From DASSLY01 sp035689185 (lineage in GTDB: Bacteria; Actinomycetota; Actinomycetes; Actinomycetales; Dermatophilaceae): a stretch of DNA of 64,000 bases. The stretch's first letter is position 1. Each line of letters starts with the position of its first letter. A program made the translations under genes and the position numbers. The notes under the pieces were generated by a model. That model was not told the DNA's origin, ran no database searches, and worked only from the letters and a program-made list of their open reading frames with translations. Of the stretch, positions 1 through 9,193 are shown in pieces. Location: assembly GCA_035689185.1 (NCBI GenBank), contig DASSLY010000032.1, forward strand, positions 1 to 64,000. The letters run 5' to 3'.

Positions 1-43
1 GGGAGGGGCCTCAACCGCGGGACGCGGCGAGGCAGACGAACTC

Positions 44-136
44 GTGTCGGGCAGATCCCATGACCGCCAGCGGGCAACTCTCGTGTCCGCCACCGGGCAG
101 CTACATGGCCGCCTCCGGGCAGTTTCTCGTGGCCGC
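44..136. repeat. Four ~23-bp imperfect direct repeats (IS21-end-like)
   Basis: Four units spaced about 23 bp each contain GGGCA(G/A) followed about 12 bp later by GACCGCC, GTCCGCC or GGCCGC. The GGGCA cores are near 50, 72, 95 and 118. Such short serial repeats resemble the multiple transposase-binding sites inside the ends of IS21-family elements. This is recalled from the family and not proven. If correct, the insertion sequence body lies left of the window. Confidence 0.4.
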
Positions 137-769
137 TGTCACTCGTCCGACACGTCCTCGATTCTGCCAATCCTCCAGCGGCTGCCGAGCCGCGTGTGAG
201 ACGAGGTGGCGTGATCCGATCGGGCAGAGCGGTGGGGCAGCCATTCGTCACTGGCCTGAGCAGGTCCCCCAGGTGGCAAGAGACGTGCGCGTCTGGGTCG
301 CAACCGGGTCAACACGCGGACGCGGCCCGCGGAGTTCGGCATTACCGGGTGTCGGGTCTGCCGGATCCGCCAGGCCGCTGGCTTCGCGGTTGAGCGAGTG
401 GTCTCGGCGTGACGGACCGAGGTCGGCCGGGTGGCGTACGCCGTCACCGACGCGGGTCGGCCGTCCTGGTCGAGTCCTGGGCGCCCGCCGCAAGCCCACA
501 CCGGCTGACGCTGGCGCCGGACCGGTGACCGGCAACGTCGGCTTTGGCGAGTGACCCTGCCGGTGGTGGATGGTCGGTCGAGTGGCGCCTCATGGCGGAA
601 TGGGGCAGGGCTGCGAGGTGACCTGACTGGGGCGCCGTGTCGGGTGATCCATTGTGTGCCAGCGTGTTTCGCCGCGTGCGGCACCACAATTCTTTCCCAT
701 CAGAGGGTCGCCGAACTGTCTGAGCTGCGACATATGGTGGCCGTGGAAGGTGGGGTGCCAGAGCAGGTG
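137..769. other. Non-coding leader upstream of relaxase
   Basis: No convincing gene is present. The open frames here are high-GC artefacts, and the in-frame upward extension of the relaxase has no relaxase-like sequence. Apart from the inverted repeat at 651-690 I see no recognisable element. The region probably holds the promoter of the relaxase operon and possibly oriT. Confidence 0.5.
651..690. promoter_or_regulatory. Inverted repeat, candidate oriT or operator
   Basis: ATTGTGTGCC (651-660) faces GGCACCACAAT (680-690), complementary apart from one bulged base, around a 19-nt loop. The arms are unusually AT-rich for this DNA. The repeat lies about 80 bp upstream of a MobF relaxase start, where relaxases of this class often have their origin of transfer. 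Function is inferred only. Confidence 0.35.
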
Positions 770-3700
770 ATGACGTTGCATGTGCTGCACGCCGGGGACG
801 GGTACACCTACCTGACTCGGCAGGTCGCCAGCGGCGACCACGAGCGTCGCCGCGGCGACGCGTTGGCCGACTACTACACCGCGGACGGGAACCCGCCGGG
901 GCGGTGGGTCGGCACCGGCCGGGCGGTGATGGGTGTCGATGGGCAGGTGTCCGAGGCGCAGATGTGGGCCCTGTTCGGCCGGGGTGTGCATCCGGACGCG
1001 GAGCGGCTGGTCGAGCAGGCCATGAGTCGTGGCGCGACGGTCGAGCAGGCGACGGCGTCGGTGCGCCTGGGCCGGGCGTTCCCGCGGTTCGACCAGTCTC
1101 ACCGGGTCTGGCAGGAGCGGGTTACGTCCGCGTACGCCCAGTTCGAGCAGGCGAACGGTCGGCCGGCGGAACATGGCCCGGAGCGGGACCTGGTCCGCTG
1201 GAACGTGGCCGTGCAGCTGTTCACCGAGACCCACGGCCGGCCGCCGGTCCGCGACGGGGAGGTCAAGGCGTTCGTCGCTGCGGTGGCCAGGGCGCCGCGG
1301 CAGGCGGTGGCCGGGGTCGACCTGGTGTTCACCCCGGTGAAGTCGGTGTCGGTGTTGTGGGCGCTGGGGGATGACCGGGTCCGCCGGGAGGTGGAGGCCG
1401 CGCACGAGGCGGCTTGGCGGCGGGCGTTCTCTTACGTCGAGGAGCACGCGGCGCGGACCCGAACCGGCGCCGGCGGGGTCGCCCAGATCGACACCCGCGG
1501 GCTGGTCGCGGCCGCGTTCGACCACCCGGACTCCCGCACCGGGGACCCGAACCTGCACACCCACGTCGCCGTATCGGCGAAGGTCCAAGGTGTCGACGGG
1601 AAGTGGCGCGCGCTGGACTTGCGGGTCCTGCACGCGCTGGCGGTGTCGGCCAGTGAGACCTACAACACCGCCGTCGAGGACGAGCTGCGGACCCGGCTCG
1701 GTGTCCGCTTCGTCGAACGACCCGGCGGGCGGTCCAAGCGGCCGGTCCGGGAGGTCGCCGGCATCCCCGGGGAGGTGCTGCGGGCGTTCTCCTCCCGACG
1801 GTTCGAGATCGAGAACGGTTACGAGACAGCGCTGGCGGAATACCGGGCCGCCCACGGGCATGACCCTCCGAGGCACGTCCAGTACCGGCTCGCGCAGGAG
1901 GCGACCCTGGCGAACCGGCCCACCAAGGCCGGCCCACGCTCCTGGGCGGCGGCCCGGCACGAGTGGCACGCCCGGGCAGCCCAGGTGCTGGCCACGTTGA
2001 GCAACGGCAGCGGCGACGCGGTGGACGCGATGCTCGCCGCGGTCCTCGCTGCCGGTCGGGGTGAGGCTGCGGCCGACGAGCCCAGTGTCCATGAGCTCTG
2101 TGCCGACCAGCCCCGTGTCGACGGGCCCCCCACCGCCAAGCCTGACGTGGGGGCGTTGGCCGTGCAGGCGGTGGCGAACGTGGCCGAGGTCCGCTCCACC
2201 TGGACCCGCTGGCACATCCACGCCGAGGCCCACCGGCTGACCCGCGGCCACCCCATGACACCAGATGCCCGGGACGCCCTGGTGGCTGCGGTGACCGACG
2301 CGGCGCTGGACGGGCACAGCCTGGCCATCCGCGCCCCGGACCTGAACCCGCAACCAGCCCAGCTGCGCCGCGCGGACGGGGAGTCGGTGTACACGGTGCA
2401 CGGCGGCACCCGGTACACCTCGGAGCCGCTGATTTTGGCGGTGGAAGACCAGCTGCTGGAGGCGACCACCCGCCATACCGGGTCTGCCACACCGGCCGCG
2501 ACGCTGAGCCAGGCGCGGGCTCGCCTGCAGGTCTCGCGGGGGTGGTGCTTCGACGACGCCCAGGTCGACCTCGCCGCCTCCTTCGTCTGCGACGACCGGG
2601 CCCTGGTCGTCGGCGTCGGCCCCGCCGGCACCGGGAAGACCACCGCGATGCAGCTGGCCGCGGCCGCGTTGGCCGCGGACGGCCGGCGGCTGGTCGCGTT
2701 GGCGCCATCGGCCCGCGCCGCCGCGGTCCTGGGCGCCGAGGTTGGGGTGCCGGCGACCACAATCGCGAAGTTCCTGCACGCCCAGGACACCCCCGATGAC
2801 ACGCCCACCCGTATGCCGGGACCGTTGCGGCTCGCTGCGGGGGACGTGGTGCTGGTCGACGAGGCCGGTATGGCGGGAACCCCCGCGCTGGGCCGGATCC
2901 TCGCAGTGGCGGGCTCGTGCGGGGCGCTGGTTCGGTTGCTGGGTGACCCGATGCAGCTGACCGCGGTCGAGGCCGGCGGCGCGCTGCGGCTGCTCGCCCA
3001 GGCTGGGGCCGGCGTCGAGCTGGACCACGTGCACCGGTTCACCGACCCCGCTGAGGCGGCGGCGACGCTGCGGCTGCGCCGCGGCTGGCCCTCGGCGATC
3101 GGGTTCTACCAGAACAACAACCGGCTGGCCGACGGCGCCCGGGACGCGATGCTGGACGCGGTATACGACGGCTGGAACACCGACCTGGGCCTGGGGCGGT
3201 CGACGCTGATGGTGTCCGCGTCCACCGCGGAGGTCGCCAAGCTGTCCGGCCGGGCCCGCCGGGACCGGGTCGCCGCCGGCGTCGTCGAGCCCAGCGGCGT
3301 GGAACTGCATGACGGGAACAGCGCCGGGGTCGGGGACCTGGTCGTCACCCGGGACAACCGGCGGACCCTGCTGGTGTGCGGGGGTCGGGACTTCGTCAAG
3401 AACGGCGACCTGTGGGCGGTCACCGCCCGCCACCCCGGCGGGGACCTGACCGTCCGGCACGTCGGGCACGGAGGGGCGGTGCTGCTGCCCGCTGGGTATG
3501 TCGCCGAGCACGTCGAGCTGGGCTACGCCACCACCATCCACCGCGCCCAAGGGATGACCGTGGACACCGCGCACCTACTGGTCGACAACACCATGACGAG
3601 GGAGTCTCTGTACGTCGGGATGTCCCGCGGCCGGACCCGCAACCGGGCCTACGTGGTGACCGAGGAGGCGTTGGAGGTGGATCTGCACCGCCCACCCGGT

Positions 3701-4795
3701 CCGGCCCTGGACGCCCTGGACGTGCTGACGGGTGTGCTGGCCCGGGAGAGCTCGGAACACTCGGCCACGGAGACCATCCACGACACCCTGGCTGCGGCGG
3801 AGTCCCTGGCGAGCTTGGTCCCGGCCTACCTGGACGGGCACGCCCGGGCCGTCATCACCGACGACCTGGTCGACGGCGTTCGCGCCGGGCTGCGCGACGC
3901 CGGCGGACCCGCCCTGGAAGACAGGGTCGCCACCGCCCCGGCCTGGCGGCGGCTGCTGCTGGCCTGCGCCAGCGGCGACGACCCGCGGGGGACCGTCGCC
4001 GAAGCGGTCCGCTCCAGGCTGCTGGATACCACCGACGCTGCCGGCGACCCGGCGGCGGTGTTGGCCTGGCGGGTGCCCCGCCTGGCCGACGCCGACACCG
4101 GCAGGACAGGCATCGACCTGACCGATCTCGACCGGACCCGCAGCTGCCCGCTTTGGCCGCCGTGGTTGCCCGCCGTCACCGCGACGACGGACGACAGCGA
4201 CGTCCGCCGGTGGGTCGGCCGGCAGGACCAGCTCATCCAGGACAGGGTCGCCGCGCTGGTCGACCTGGTCGACACCGACCGGCCCGCGTGGGCTGCTGGC
4301 ATCCCACCGCCCTCGCGGGACGACCCCACCGACGCGGGTGGCGCCGCTGGTGGCCGGTGGCGGCGCGACGTCGGGACCATCGCCGCCTACCGAGACCAGT
4401 TCCGCGTCACCGAGCCGACCCACCCCCTCGGACCCGCGCACGGAGATGCCGAGCAACGCCACGCCCGCCTCGCCGCGCAGGCGGCGTGGGACCGGCTGCG
4501 CGGCGACGACCGATGCGACCGCGACGGGCTGCCGCTGCCCGTCAACGACCGGTTGCGCGCCCTGGCCGAACGCCACGGCTCAGTCCAGCCCGATAGGCGG
4601 CACCCCCACACGGCCCAGGCCAACCGAGACCCGGCCGGTGCGGCCGACACGAACGACGTCCGGGGTGACGTCCGGGTCGGCGTGACCGCCGGTGAGGCGC
4701 TGCGCCGGCTGACGGCGGCCCGTGAAGCCGACCGGGCCGGCATACAGGCTGGCGCCCGCCGGGCAACCGGGGCGGAACGGGGGCCACGGCTGTGA
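770..4795 (+). CDS. MobF (TrwC/TraI-type) conjugative relaxase with helicase domain
   Basis: Nicks oriT and unwinds the transferred strand during conjugation. The 1341-aa protein begins TLHVLHAGDGYTYLTRQV, the usual start of actinobacterial MobF relaxases, with candidate nucleophile tyrosines at residues 13-15. The metal-binding histidine cluster PNLHTHVAVS lies near residue 265. The second half is a RecD/TraI-like helicase: P-loop GPAGTGKT (about 620), VDEAG, GDPMQL, TIHRAQGMTV near 925 and a GMSRGRTRNR motif. I chose ATG at 770, with GTG at 767 adjacent, because homology starts there; the frame stays open to 551 but is unrelated upstream. It heads a rightward operon with the next two genes. 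All motifs appear intact, so the relaxase is probably functional. Confidence 0.93.
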   Translation: MTLHVLHAGDGYTYLTRQVASGDHERRRGDALADYYTADGNPPGRWVGTGRAVMGVDGQVSEAQMWALFGRGVHPDAERLVEQAMSRGATVEQATASVRLGRAFPRFDQSHRVWQERVTSAYAQFEQANGRPAEHGPERDLVRWNVAVQLFTETHGRPPVRDGEVKAFVAAVARAPRQAVAGVDLVFTPVKSVSVLWALGDDRVRREVEAAHEAAWRRAFSYVEEHAARTRTGAGGVAQIDTRGLVAAAFDHPDSRTGDPNLHTHVAVSAKVQGVDGKWRALDLRVLHALAVSASETYNTAVEDELRTRLGVRFVERPGGRSKRPVREVAGIPGEVLRAFSSRRFEIENGYETALAEYRAAHGHDPPRHVQYRLAQEATLANRPTKAGPRSWAAARHEWHARAAQVLATLSNGSGDAVDAMLAAVLAAGRGEAAADEPSVHELCADQPRVDGPPTAKPDVGALAVQAVANVAEVRSTWTRWHIHAEAHRLTRGHPMTPDARDALVAAVTDAALDGHSLAIRAPDLNPQPAQLRRADGESVYTVHGGTRYTSEPLILAVEDQLLEATTRHTGSATPAATLSQARARLQVSRGWCFDDAQVDLAASFVCDDRALVVGVGPAGTGKTTAMQLAAAALAADGRRLVALAPSARAAAVLGAEVGVPATTIAKFLHAQDTPDDTPTRMPGPLRLAAGDVVLVDEAGMAGTPALGRILAVAGSCGALVRLLGDPMQLTAVEAGGALRLLAQAGAGVELDHVHRFTDPAEAAATLRLRRGWPSAIGFYQNNNRLADGARDAMLDAVYDGWNTDLGLGRSTLMVSASTAEVAKLSGRARRDRVAAGVVEPSGVELHDGNSAGVGDLVVTRDNRRTLLVCGGRDFVKNGDLWAVTARHPGGDLTVRHVGHGGAVLLPAGYVAEHVELGYATTIHRAQGMTVDTAHLLVDNTMTRESLYVGMSRGRTRNRAYVVTEEALEVDLHRPPGPALDALDVLTGVLARESSEHSATETIHDTLAAAESLASLVPAYLDGHARAVITDDLVDGVRAGLRDAGGPALEDRVATAPAWRRLLLACASGDDPRGTVAEAVRSRLLDTTDAAGDPAAVLAWRVPRLADADTGRTGIDLTDLDRTRSCPLWPPWLPAVTATTDDSDVRRWVGRQDQLIQDRVAALVDLVDTDRPAWAAGIPPPSRDDPTDAGGAAGGRWRRDVGTIAAYRDQFRVTEPTHPLGPAHGDAEQRHARLAAQAAWDRLRGDDRCDRDGLPLPVNDRLRALAERHGSVQPDRRHPHTAQANRDPAGAADTNDVRGDVRVGVTAGEALRRLTAAREADRAGIQAGARRATGAERGPRL

Positions 4796-4908
4796 CACCC
4801 GCCGCGAGCCGCTCCCCGCCCCACTGTCCACAGGAACCCGCGCCGGCCTTCCCGGTTGTCGCGACCGTCGCGACCCTTGAGCCACACCGAGCTGAGCGGA
4901 GCACGTAG

Positions 4909-5331
4909 ATGACCACCGACAACACAGCCACGGACGACACCGACACGTCTCGGATCCTGTGGGAGGCGTGGGGACTGGTGTCGCTGGCCTACCGCCAGGC
5001 CCTGGTCCAGACGCGGGTGCACCCGGACTCGACCTGGATCGACAGCGCCTGCGCCATCGGCGCCGCGGAGGCGCAGCTGCTGACGGCCTATTCACCACCG
5101 CCGCCCACCCCGGTCCCGCTCTCCCCGGCGCCCGAAGCGGGACTGCCGGCACCTCCAGGGGTGGCCGACGGGTCGTCGGGTCCACCAGCTCCCGCGTCCT
5201 GCTCGAACCTGCTGGACGCGGCCGAGCAGGCGCTGGCCCGCATCCCGGCCGGGCACGGCCCGCCGGTGCTGCCGCTGATCCGGGTGTACCTGGCCGACGC
5301 GATCGCCGAGACCGCGGGCCGCGAGCGGTGA
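4909..5331 (+). CDS. Hypothetical protein of the relaxase operon
   Basis: A 140-aa protein of unknown function. Residues 15-60 look alpha-helical (ILWEAWGLVSLAYRQALVQ), a Pro-rich linker covers about 62-95, and a second helical part follows to the end. No signal peptide or membrane segment. It lies 113 bp after the relaxase, and that gap contains two GTCGCGAC palindromes (4858-4865, 4867-4874). It overlaps the next gene by GTGA, so the two are probably translationally coupled. Position suggests an accessory role in DNA processing, but nothing in the sequence proves it. Confidence 0.7.
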   Translation: MTTDNTATDDTDTSRILWEAWGLVSLAYRQALVQTRVHPDSTWIDSACAIGAAEAQLLTAYSPPPPTPVPLSPAPEAGLPAPPGVADGSSGPPAPASCSNLLDAAEQALARIPAGHGPPVLPLIRVYLADAIAETAGRER

Positions 5332-6656
5332 GCGTCACTACGTTCGGGGAGCTGGTTACCCAGGCCGAACACGTCCTGACCCCGCTGCTGGTCCGCCGGG
5401 ACCGCGACGACGCAGGGTTGGCGGCCGCCTGGACGGACTTCGCCCGGCACGCCCTGCACGCGATCACCGCCGCGACCGGGGCCCGCGACCCCCGCTGGTA
5501 TGACGTGGACCGGCTCCTGGCCGAAACGAGCAGGCGGATCCACGCCTCACCGGTGCTGCCACAGCCTCCTCCTGTTCCCGACCGGGGCGGCGCTGTGATC
5601 CTCGAACGCGCCGGCATCCTCCTCGGCGCCGCAGGAGACGTCTTGGCCTCCGCGCGCCGCGACGGCGTCGGTGAGCCGATGCTGTCCGACGAGGCGGTCC
5701 GGTCCGCGCAAGCACGCGTCGCCGGCCTGCTCGCCTCCGGTGCCCACGTCGTCGCCTCCTCCCTGACGCCGGCGCACGGTCGAGGCCGGGTGGTGGACCG
5801 CGAGGTCAACGAGCTGGCCAGGGCGGTCGCCCGGGTCGAGGCCGCTGCCACCCGGGTGTTGCATTCGGCCCCCTCGACCCGCGGCCGTGCCGACGACGTC
5901 GCCGTCCTCAGCGTCTCCGGCATGGACCAGGGACTGGTGGAGGCCATGGAAAGCTGGGGGATCCTGGCGCGGCACACGGTGCGTGAGACGGCGCCTTCGG
6001 TGCGGGACATCCAGGGGCTCGCCGCGGACCTGGCCCGGCTGGCCACCCACTCGCGGGCCCTGGTCCATGCCGCGACGGCGACGAACCTGCTCACCGGGGC
6101 CGACGCACCGGCGATCGACGTGTCCCTTCAGGCGGCCGCCGTGGGCTGGCTGGGCATCGCCGAGCAGTGCACCGGCCTGCACACGCCCACCCCGCCGACG
6201 CCTTTGAAGGTGGCCGCTTCCCACGACCTGGGCCGTGCCCTCGCCGCGGCCACCCGCGACGGCCGCGACTGGGCAGACCCACGGACCATCGCCGCCCGGG
6301 TGGATCTGCCGGCAGTGTTGGCCGCGGTTCGACGCTGCACCGACGTCGGCGTCGACGTCGCCGGACGACTCCCCGGCGCCATCCGGGGAATGGCCGCCTC
6401 AGGCCAACTGTTCCTGCCCTCGACGCGGCTGGTCACGACCATGGCGACGCTGCGGCACCAGCTCCGGCCCGGACTGGCACCTGCCGGGGTGGACAACATC
6501 GCAGAGCTGCTGGGTCGCCTCGAACAGCAAAATGCGAGTGCGCATCTGTCCCGCGATGAGCTCACCGCAGCCGTACGTCCACCTGGTCGGTCTGGCCTCG
6601 ACTATATCGTCGGTGGCGGTCGGTCAGCGCAAGGACCGGGCATCTCTCTGGGGTGA
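5328..6656 (+). CDS. Hypothetical helical protein of the relaxase operon
   Basis: A 442-aa Ala/Arg-rich, soluble, predicted mostly helical protein (for example QAEHVLTPLLVRRDRDDAG at the N-terminus) of unrecognised family. The GTG start at 5328 overlaps the stop of the 140-aa gene (GTGA). The same frame stays open to 4959, but that part duplicates the preceding gene in another frame and is an artefact. As the third gene of the relaxase operon it is probably an element-encoded mobilisation or maintenance factor. I cannot assign an activity. Confidence 0.7.
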   Translation: MSVTTFGELVTQAEHVLTPLLVRRDRDDAGLAAAWTDFARHALHAITAATGARDPRWYDVDRLLAETSRRIHASPVLPQPPPVPDRGGAVILERAGILLGAAGDVLASARRDGVGEPMLSDEAVRSAQARVAGLLASGAHVVASSLTPAHGRGRVVDREVNELARAVARVEAAATRVLHSAPSTRGRADDVAVLSVSGMDQGLVEAMESWGILARHTVRETAPSVRDIQGLAADLARLATHSRALVHAATATNLLTGADAPAIDVSLQAAAVGWLGIAEQCTGLHTPTPPTPLKVAASHDLGRALAAATRDGRDWADPRTIAARVDLPAVLAAVRRCTDVGVDVAGRLPGAIRGMAASGQLFLPSTRLVTTMATLRHQLRPGLAPAGVDNIAELLGRLEQQNASAHLSRDELTAAVRPPGRSGLDYIVGGGRSAQGPGISLG

Positions 6657-7036
6657 CGCGTAGCCGCCGACTCAAGGGCGGAGGCCGCGCTTCCGGCAGG
6701 CAACAGCAGGATGCAGGGCGGCCGCGATGCGCGCTGAGTGTCGGGTTGCCGCTCCCATGCTCGACGTAGGGTTGAACAATCAGCGGTAGGTCGAGCACTG
6801 GGATCTTGATTGGTCTGCTCGACGGCGCCGCCGTCCACGTTGTGGGCTGCTCGGAGTCTTGGGTTCGGAACGCGGGGCGGGCAGCGGCGTGGGCGGACGT
6901 CAAGTGCGCGACATCGGCACACATCAGGGCGTGTGGCTGCGGCGTCCCAGAGTCCATACGGCTCGCGTGTTAGGCGGAGTGATGCTTGGGCGGAACACCT
7001 GTTACGGGACCGCGATGCCTGCCGTGGGATGCATCA
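6657..7036. other. Intergenic, nothing recognised
   Basis: About 380 bp between the convergent ends of the relaxase operon and the reductase gene. Short open frames on both strands lack recognisable sequence or ribosome sites. I see no tRNA, insertion-sequence or clear terminator structure. It marks the start of the cargo region. Confidence 0.5.
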
Positions 7037-7918
7037 TCAGGCGGCGTCCCAATTGTGTTCGCCGATCCAGCGCGCCAGCGGCAGGGGCTCGACGCCGAAC
7101 CGCGCGCGGGTTGCCGTCATGTCGACCGTACCGCTACCGCGGCGGATCATGCACCTGACCTGAGCCGCAACCTCGAATGCGACGGTATCGCCAAAGATCG
7201 GCGCGAGCGCACGCTCGTAGTCGTTGGGGTCGATGGGCACGTAGGTCATCGAACGCCCGACGACCGCACCGAACCGCGCGGCGATGTCCTCGCCGGTGAG
7301 CGCCTCTGGCCCGCCAACGTCGAATGCCTGCCCGGCCAGGTCGGGACGGTCCAGGGCGGCCACTGCGTAGGCGGCGGTTTCTGCGGCCGAGATCCACGAC
7401 ATCGGAAACTGCGCGGGCAGCGGGAAGGCGACGACACCCGAGTCGACGATGCCCGGCCTGATCCACGGGCCCAAGAAGATTTCGTAGTAGAAGGTCGGGC
7501 GAATCACGACGCTCGGCAGTCCGCTGGCGCGCAAGTAGTCGACCACCTCCTGCCGCGCCTCGTATGCGTGCACGTTCTCCCCGGAGATGACGTGCGCGCT
7601 GGTGTTGAACACCACGAGCTTGACCCCGGCTGCCTTGGCGGCGTCGACGGCGATGCGGCCATAGGCCTCGTGCAGTTCGAAGTCGTACTGGAGGGGCAGT
7701 TGGAGGACCACGCGGTCGATGCCGTCATTGGCCGCCGCGAGACTTTCCGGGTCACCCAGGTCAGCCACCGCGACCTCGGCGCCGCGAGCAGCCCAGTGGG
7801 CGGCGTGGCCTGCGTCACGTGTCACCACACGCGTGTCCGTGCCCTGTTGGAGGAGCTGGTCCGCAACGGGCGTCCCTTGGGTGCCCGTTGCACCGTAGAC
7901 GAGGATGGTTCCAGCCAC
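7037..7918 (-). CDS. NmrA-like NAD(P)-binding reductase
   Basis: A 293-aa atypical short-chain dehydrogenase of the NmrA/azoreductase-like group. The N-terminal Rossmann motif ILVYGATGTQGTPVADQLL binds NAD(P), followed by an acidic strand end AVADLGD and a VVFNTSAHV strand. The GTG start at 7918 has GGAGGA 6 nt upstream and begins directly at the Rossmann strand; the open frame upstream is unrelated. Substrate is unknown; relatives act on quinones or sense redox state. It stands alone as cargo between the conjugation operons. Confidence 0.8.
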   Translation of the reverse strand: MAGTILVYGATGTQGTPVADQLLQQGTDTRVVTRDAGHAAHWAARGAEVAVADLGDPESLAAANDGIDRVVLQLPLQYDFELHEAYGRIAVDAAKAAGVKLVVFNTSAHVISGENVHAYEARQEVVDYLRASGLPSVVIRPTFYYEIFLGPWIRPGIVDSGVVAFPLPAQFPMSWISAAETAAYAVAALDRPDLAGQAFDVGGPEALTGEDIAARFGAVVGRSMTYVPIDPNDYERALAPIFGDTVAFEVAAQVRCMIRRGSGTVDMTATRARFGVEPLPLARWIGEHNWDAA

Positions 7919-8214
7919 TGTTCCTCCGGCCGCTGAGTGGGCACCCGGACAGGTGCGCCCGAGGAGCGTCATGATCGTCGCCCAGGGTGCTGCTCGTCTA
8001 CTACGTCGAAGCCCCGCGTTGAGGCGTCGTCGGCTAGCGATCTCCAGCGATCCCAAGCCCCTCGATCGTGACAGGAGACGAGGCAGCCGGCAGGCACGGG
8101 CGACCCGGAACCAGGAATAGTCGGGCGACCGCACAATCGGCGTGAGCGGACGGTTCGGCGTGGACATGTGCGTGCGTCTTGGTGGGCGGATTCGAGCGCT
8201 CGATCGGGGGCCGT
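7919..8214. other. Intergenic, nothing recognised
   Basis: About 300 bp between the start of the reductase gene and the integrase stub. It must contain the reductase promoter, but I find no strong match and no gene. Confidence 0.4.
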
Positions 8215-8370
8215 TCAGACGCCGGCGACGTATGCGGTGAGGAAGTGGACGCCGTGTCGGTCGAGGTTGCCGCGGCCGCGGTCGTAGTGCTCGGTGGTGC
8301 GGGGGTCGGCGTGCCGGGCCAGGATCTGGGCGTCACGCAACGGGACGCCGGCGTCCGGATGTACAACTCG
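8215..8370 (-). pseudogene. Tyrosine recombinase (integrase) C-terminal remnant
   Basis: About 50 codons read HPDAGVPLRDAQILARHADPRTTEHYDR and onward to a natural stop. This is the tail of phage-type integrases, with the second catalytic histidine region (ARHADPRTT) and the nucleophile tyrosine in EHYDR. The rest of the catalytic domain (Arg box, HxxR) and the N-terminal domain are missing, so it cannot be active. The open frame extends upstream to 8544 without similarity. It is a scar of an older insertion next to the ParD/ParE genes. Confidence 0.65.
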
Positions 8371-8493
8371 AGCCGACGACCGCAACTCGGCATGTGAGGA
8401 CGTCTCGTCGCGCGTCGAGACGCCGGCACGCGCCGGTGAGCCGCGCATCCGCGCGGCTTCTTCGACCCGCGACCCGACAGCTCTGGCCCTCCT

Positions 8494-8516
8494 CGAGTAG
8501 GATTGAGTCCTACTCG
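8494..8516. promoter_or_regulatory. Perfect inverted repeat, probable ParD operator/promoter
   Basis: CGAGTAGGA (8494-8502) and TCCTACTCG (8508-8516) are perfect 9-bp arms around TTGAG. TAGGAT (8498-8503) within it is a good -10 box, with a weak -35 (CCGACA, 8474-8479) 18 bp upstream. It lies 15 bp before the ParD start. Ribbon-helix-helix antitoxins usually repress their own operon through such palindromes, so autoregulation is likely. Confidence 0.7.
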
Positions 8517-8531
8517 CGAGGAAGGTGCACC

Positions 8532-8795
8532 GTGCGGACGACAAGGCAGATGAGTGTCACGTTGCCTCATGAGATGGCCGACCTGGTGCGCTCAAAGGTC
8601 GCCTCGGGGGAGTACGCGTCCGAGAGCGAGGTGATCCGGGATGGCCTGCGCGCGCTCGCCGCCCGCGACCGGGCCGTTGAGGCCTGGCTCCTCGAGAATG
8701 TCGCCTCCGCGTACGACCGCCTCCGGGCCGACCCGGACAGCGCCCTCACCCCCCAACAGCTGCGTGCTCGGCTCGCTCCACTGCCCGACCAGTGA
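8532..8795 (+). CDS. ParD-like ribbon-helix-helix antitoxin
   Basis: An 87-aa type II antitoxin. The N-terminus MSVTLPHEMADLVRSKVASG plus YASESEVIRDGLRAL is a typical ParD/CopG ribbon-helix-helix DNA-binding domain. The acidic C-terminal part would bind the toxin. The GTG start at 8532 is preceded by AGGAAGG; ATG at 8550 is an alternative that keeps the whole domain. A palindrome and -10 box lie just upstream. The last codon overlaps the toxin start (GTGA), the usual coupled arrangement. Confidence 0.85.
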   Translation: MRTTRQMSVTLPHEMADLVRSKVASGEYASESEVIRDGLRALAARDRAVEAWLLENVASAYDRLRADPDSALTPQQLRARLAPLPDQ

Positions 8796-9114
8796 ACTAC
8801 CTGGTGCGCTTCGCACCGAGGCCGCCGATCAGCTCGAGGAACTGCACGCCTTCATCAGTCGGGCTGCGAAGTCGGCGATCGCCTCGGACTACCTCGACGC
8901 GATCGTGGGCTACTGCGAAGGGCTGGCGGTGTTCCCGATCCGTGGCACTCCACGTGAGGACATCCGGCCCGGGCTGCGCACCGTCGCTTATACGAAGAGG
9001 GTGGTCATCGCCTTCGCCGTCGACGAGCACGCCAAGCGGATCACGATCCTCGGAATCTTCTACGGCGGCCAGGACTACGAATCCGCCCTCATCGACCCCG
9101 ACGACAAACCCTGA
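8792..9114 (+). pseudogene. ParE-like toxin, frameshifted near 8816
   Basis: The GTG at 8792 overlaps the antitoxin stop and begins VNYLVRFAP, the normal ParE start. The rest of the family sequence (EAADQLEELHAFISRAA, YCEGLAVFPIRGTPREDIRPG, VIAFAVDEH, GIFYGGQDYE) is in the next frame. One base appears lost around 8813-8818. No slippery heptamer is visible there, so programmed frameshifting is unlikely. ParE-type toxins inhibit DNA gyrase. Either the toxin is inactivated or the base is a sequencing error; the remainder is otherwise full length (about 105 aa) and well preserved. Confidence 0.75.
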
Positions 9115-9193
9115 CCTCGTCCCAGACCGGTGGCCGGCTCGCGGCGGAGGACGCACCTGCATCGACAGGGCCGCCCTCGGTAACGGTAGAAGC

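Noticed and set aside
590..3574. A 994-codon open frame antisense to the relaxase
   Set aside because: Artefact of high GC; repetitive Arg/Gly/Pro composition, no family, opposite a fully motif-bearing gene.
4858..4874. Two adjacent GTCGCGAC palindromes as an operator
   Set aside because: Short, GC-rich and likely by chance; kept only as a note with the neighbouring gene.
8805..8825. Programmed ribosomal frameshift in parE
   Set aside because: No slippery heptamer or evident downstream structure; a lost base is simpler.
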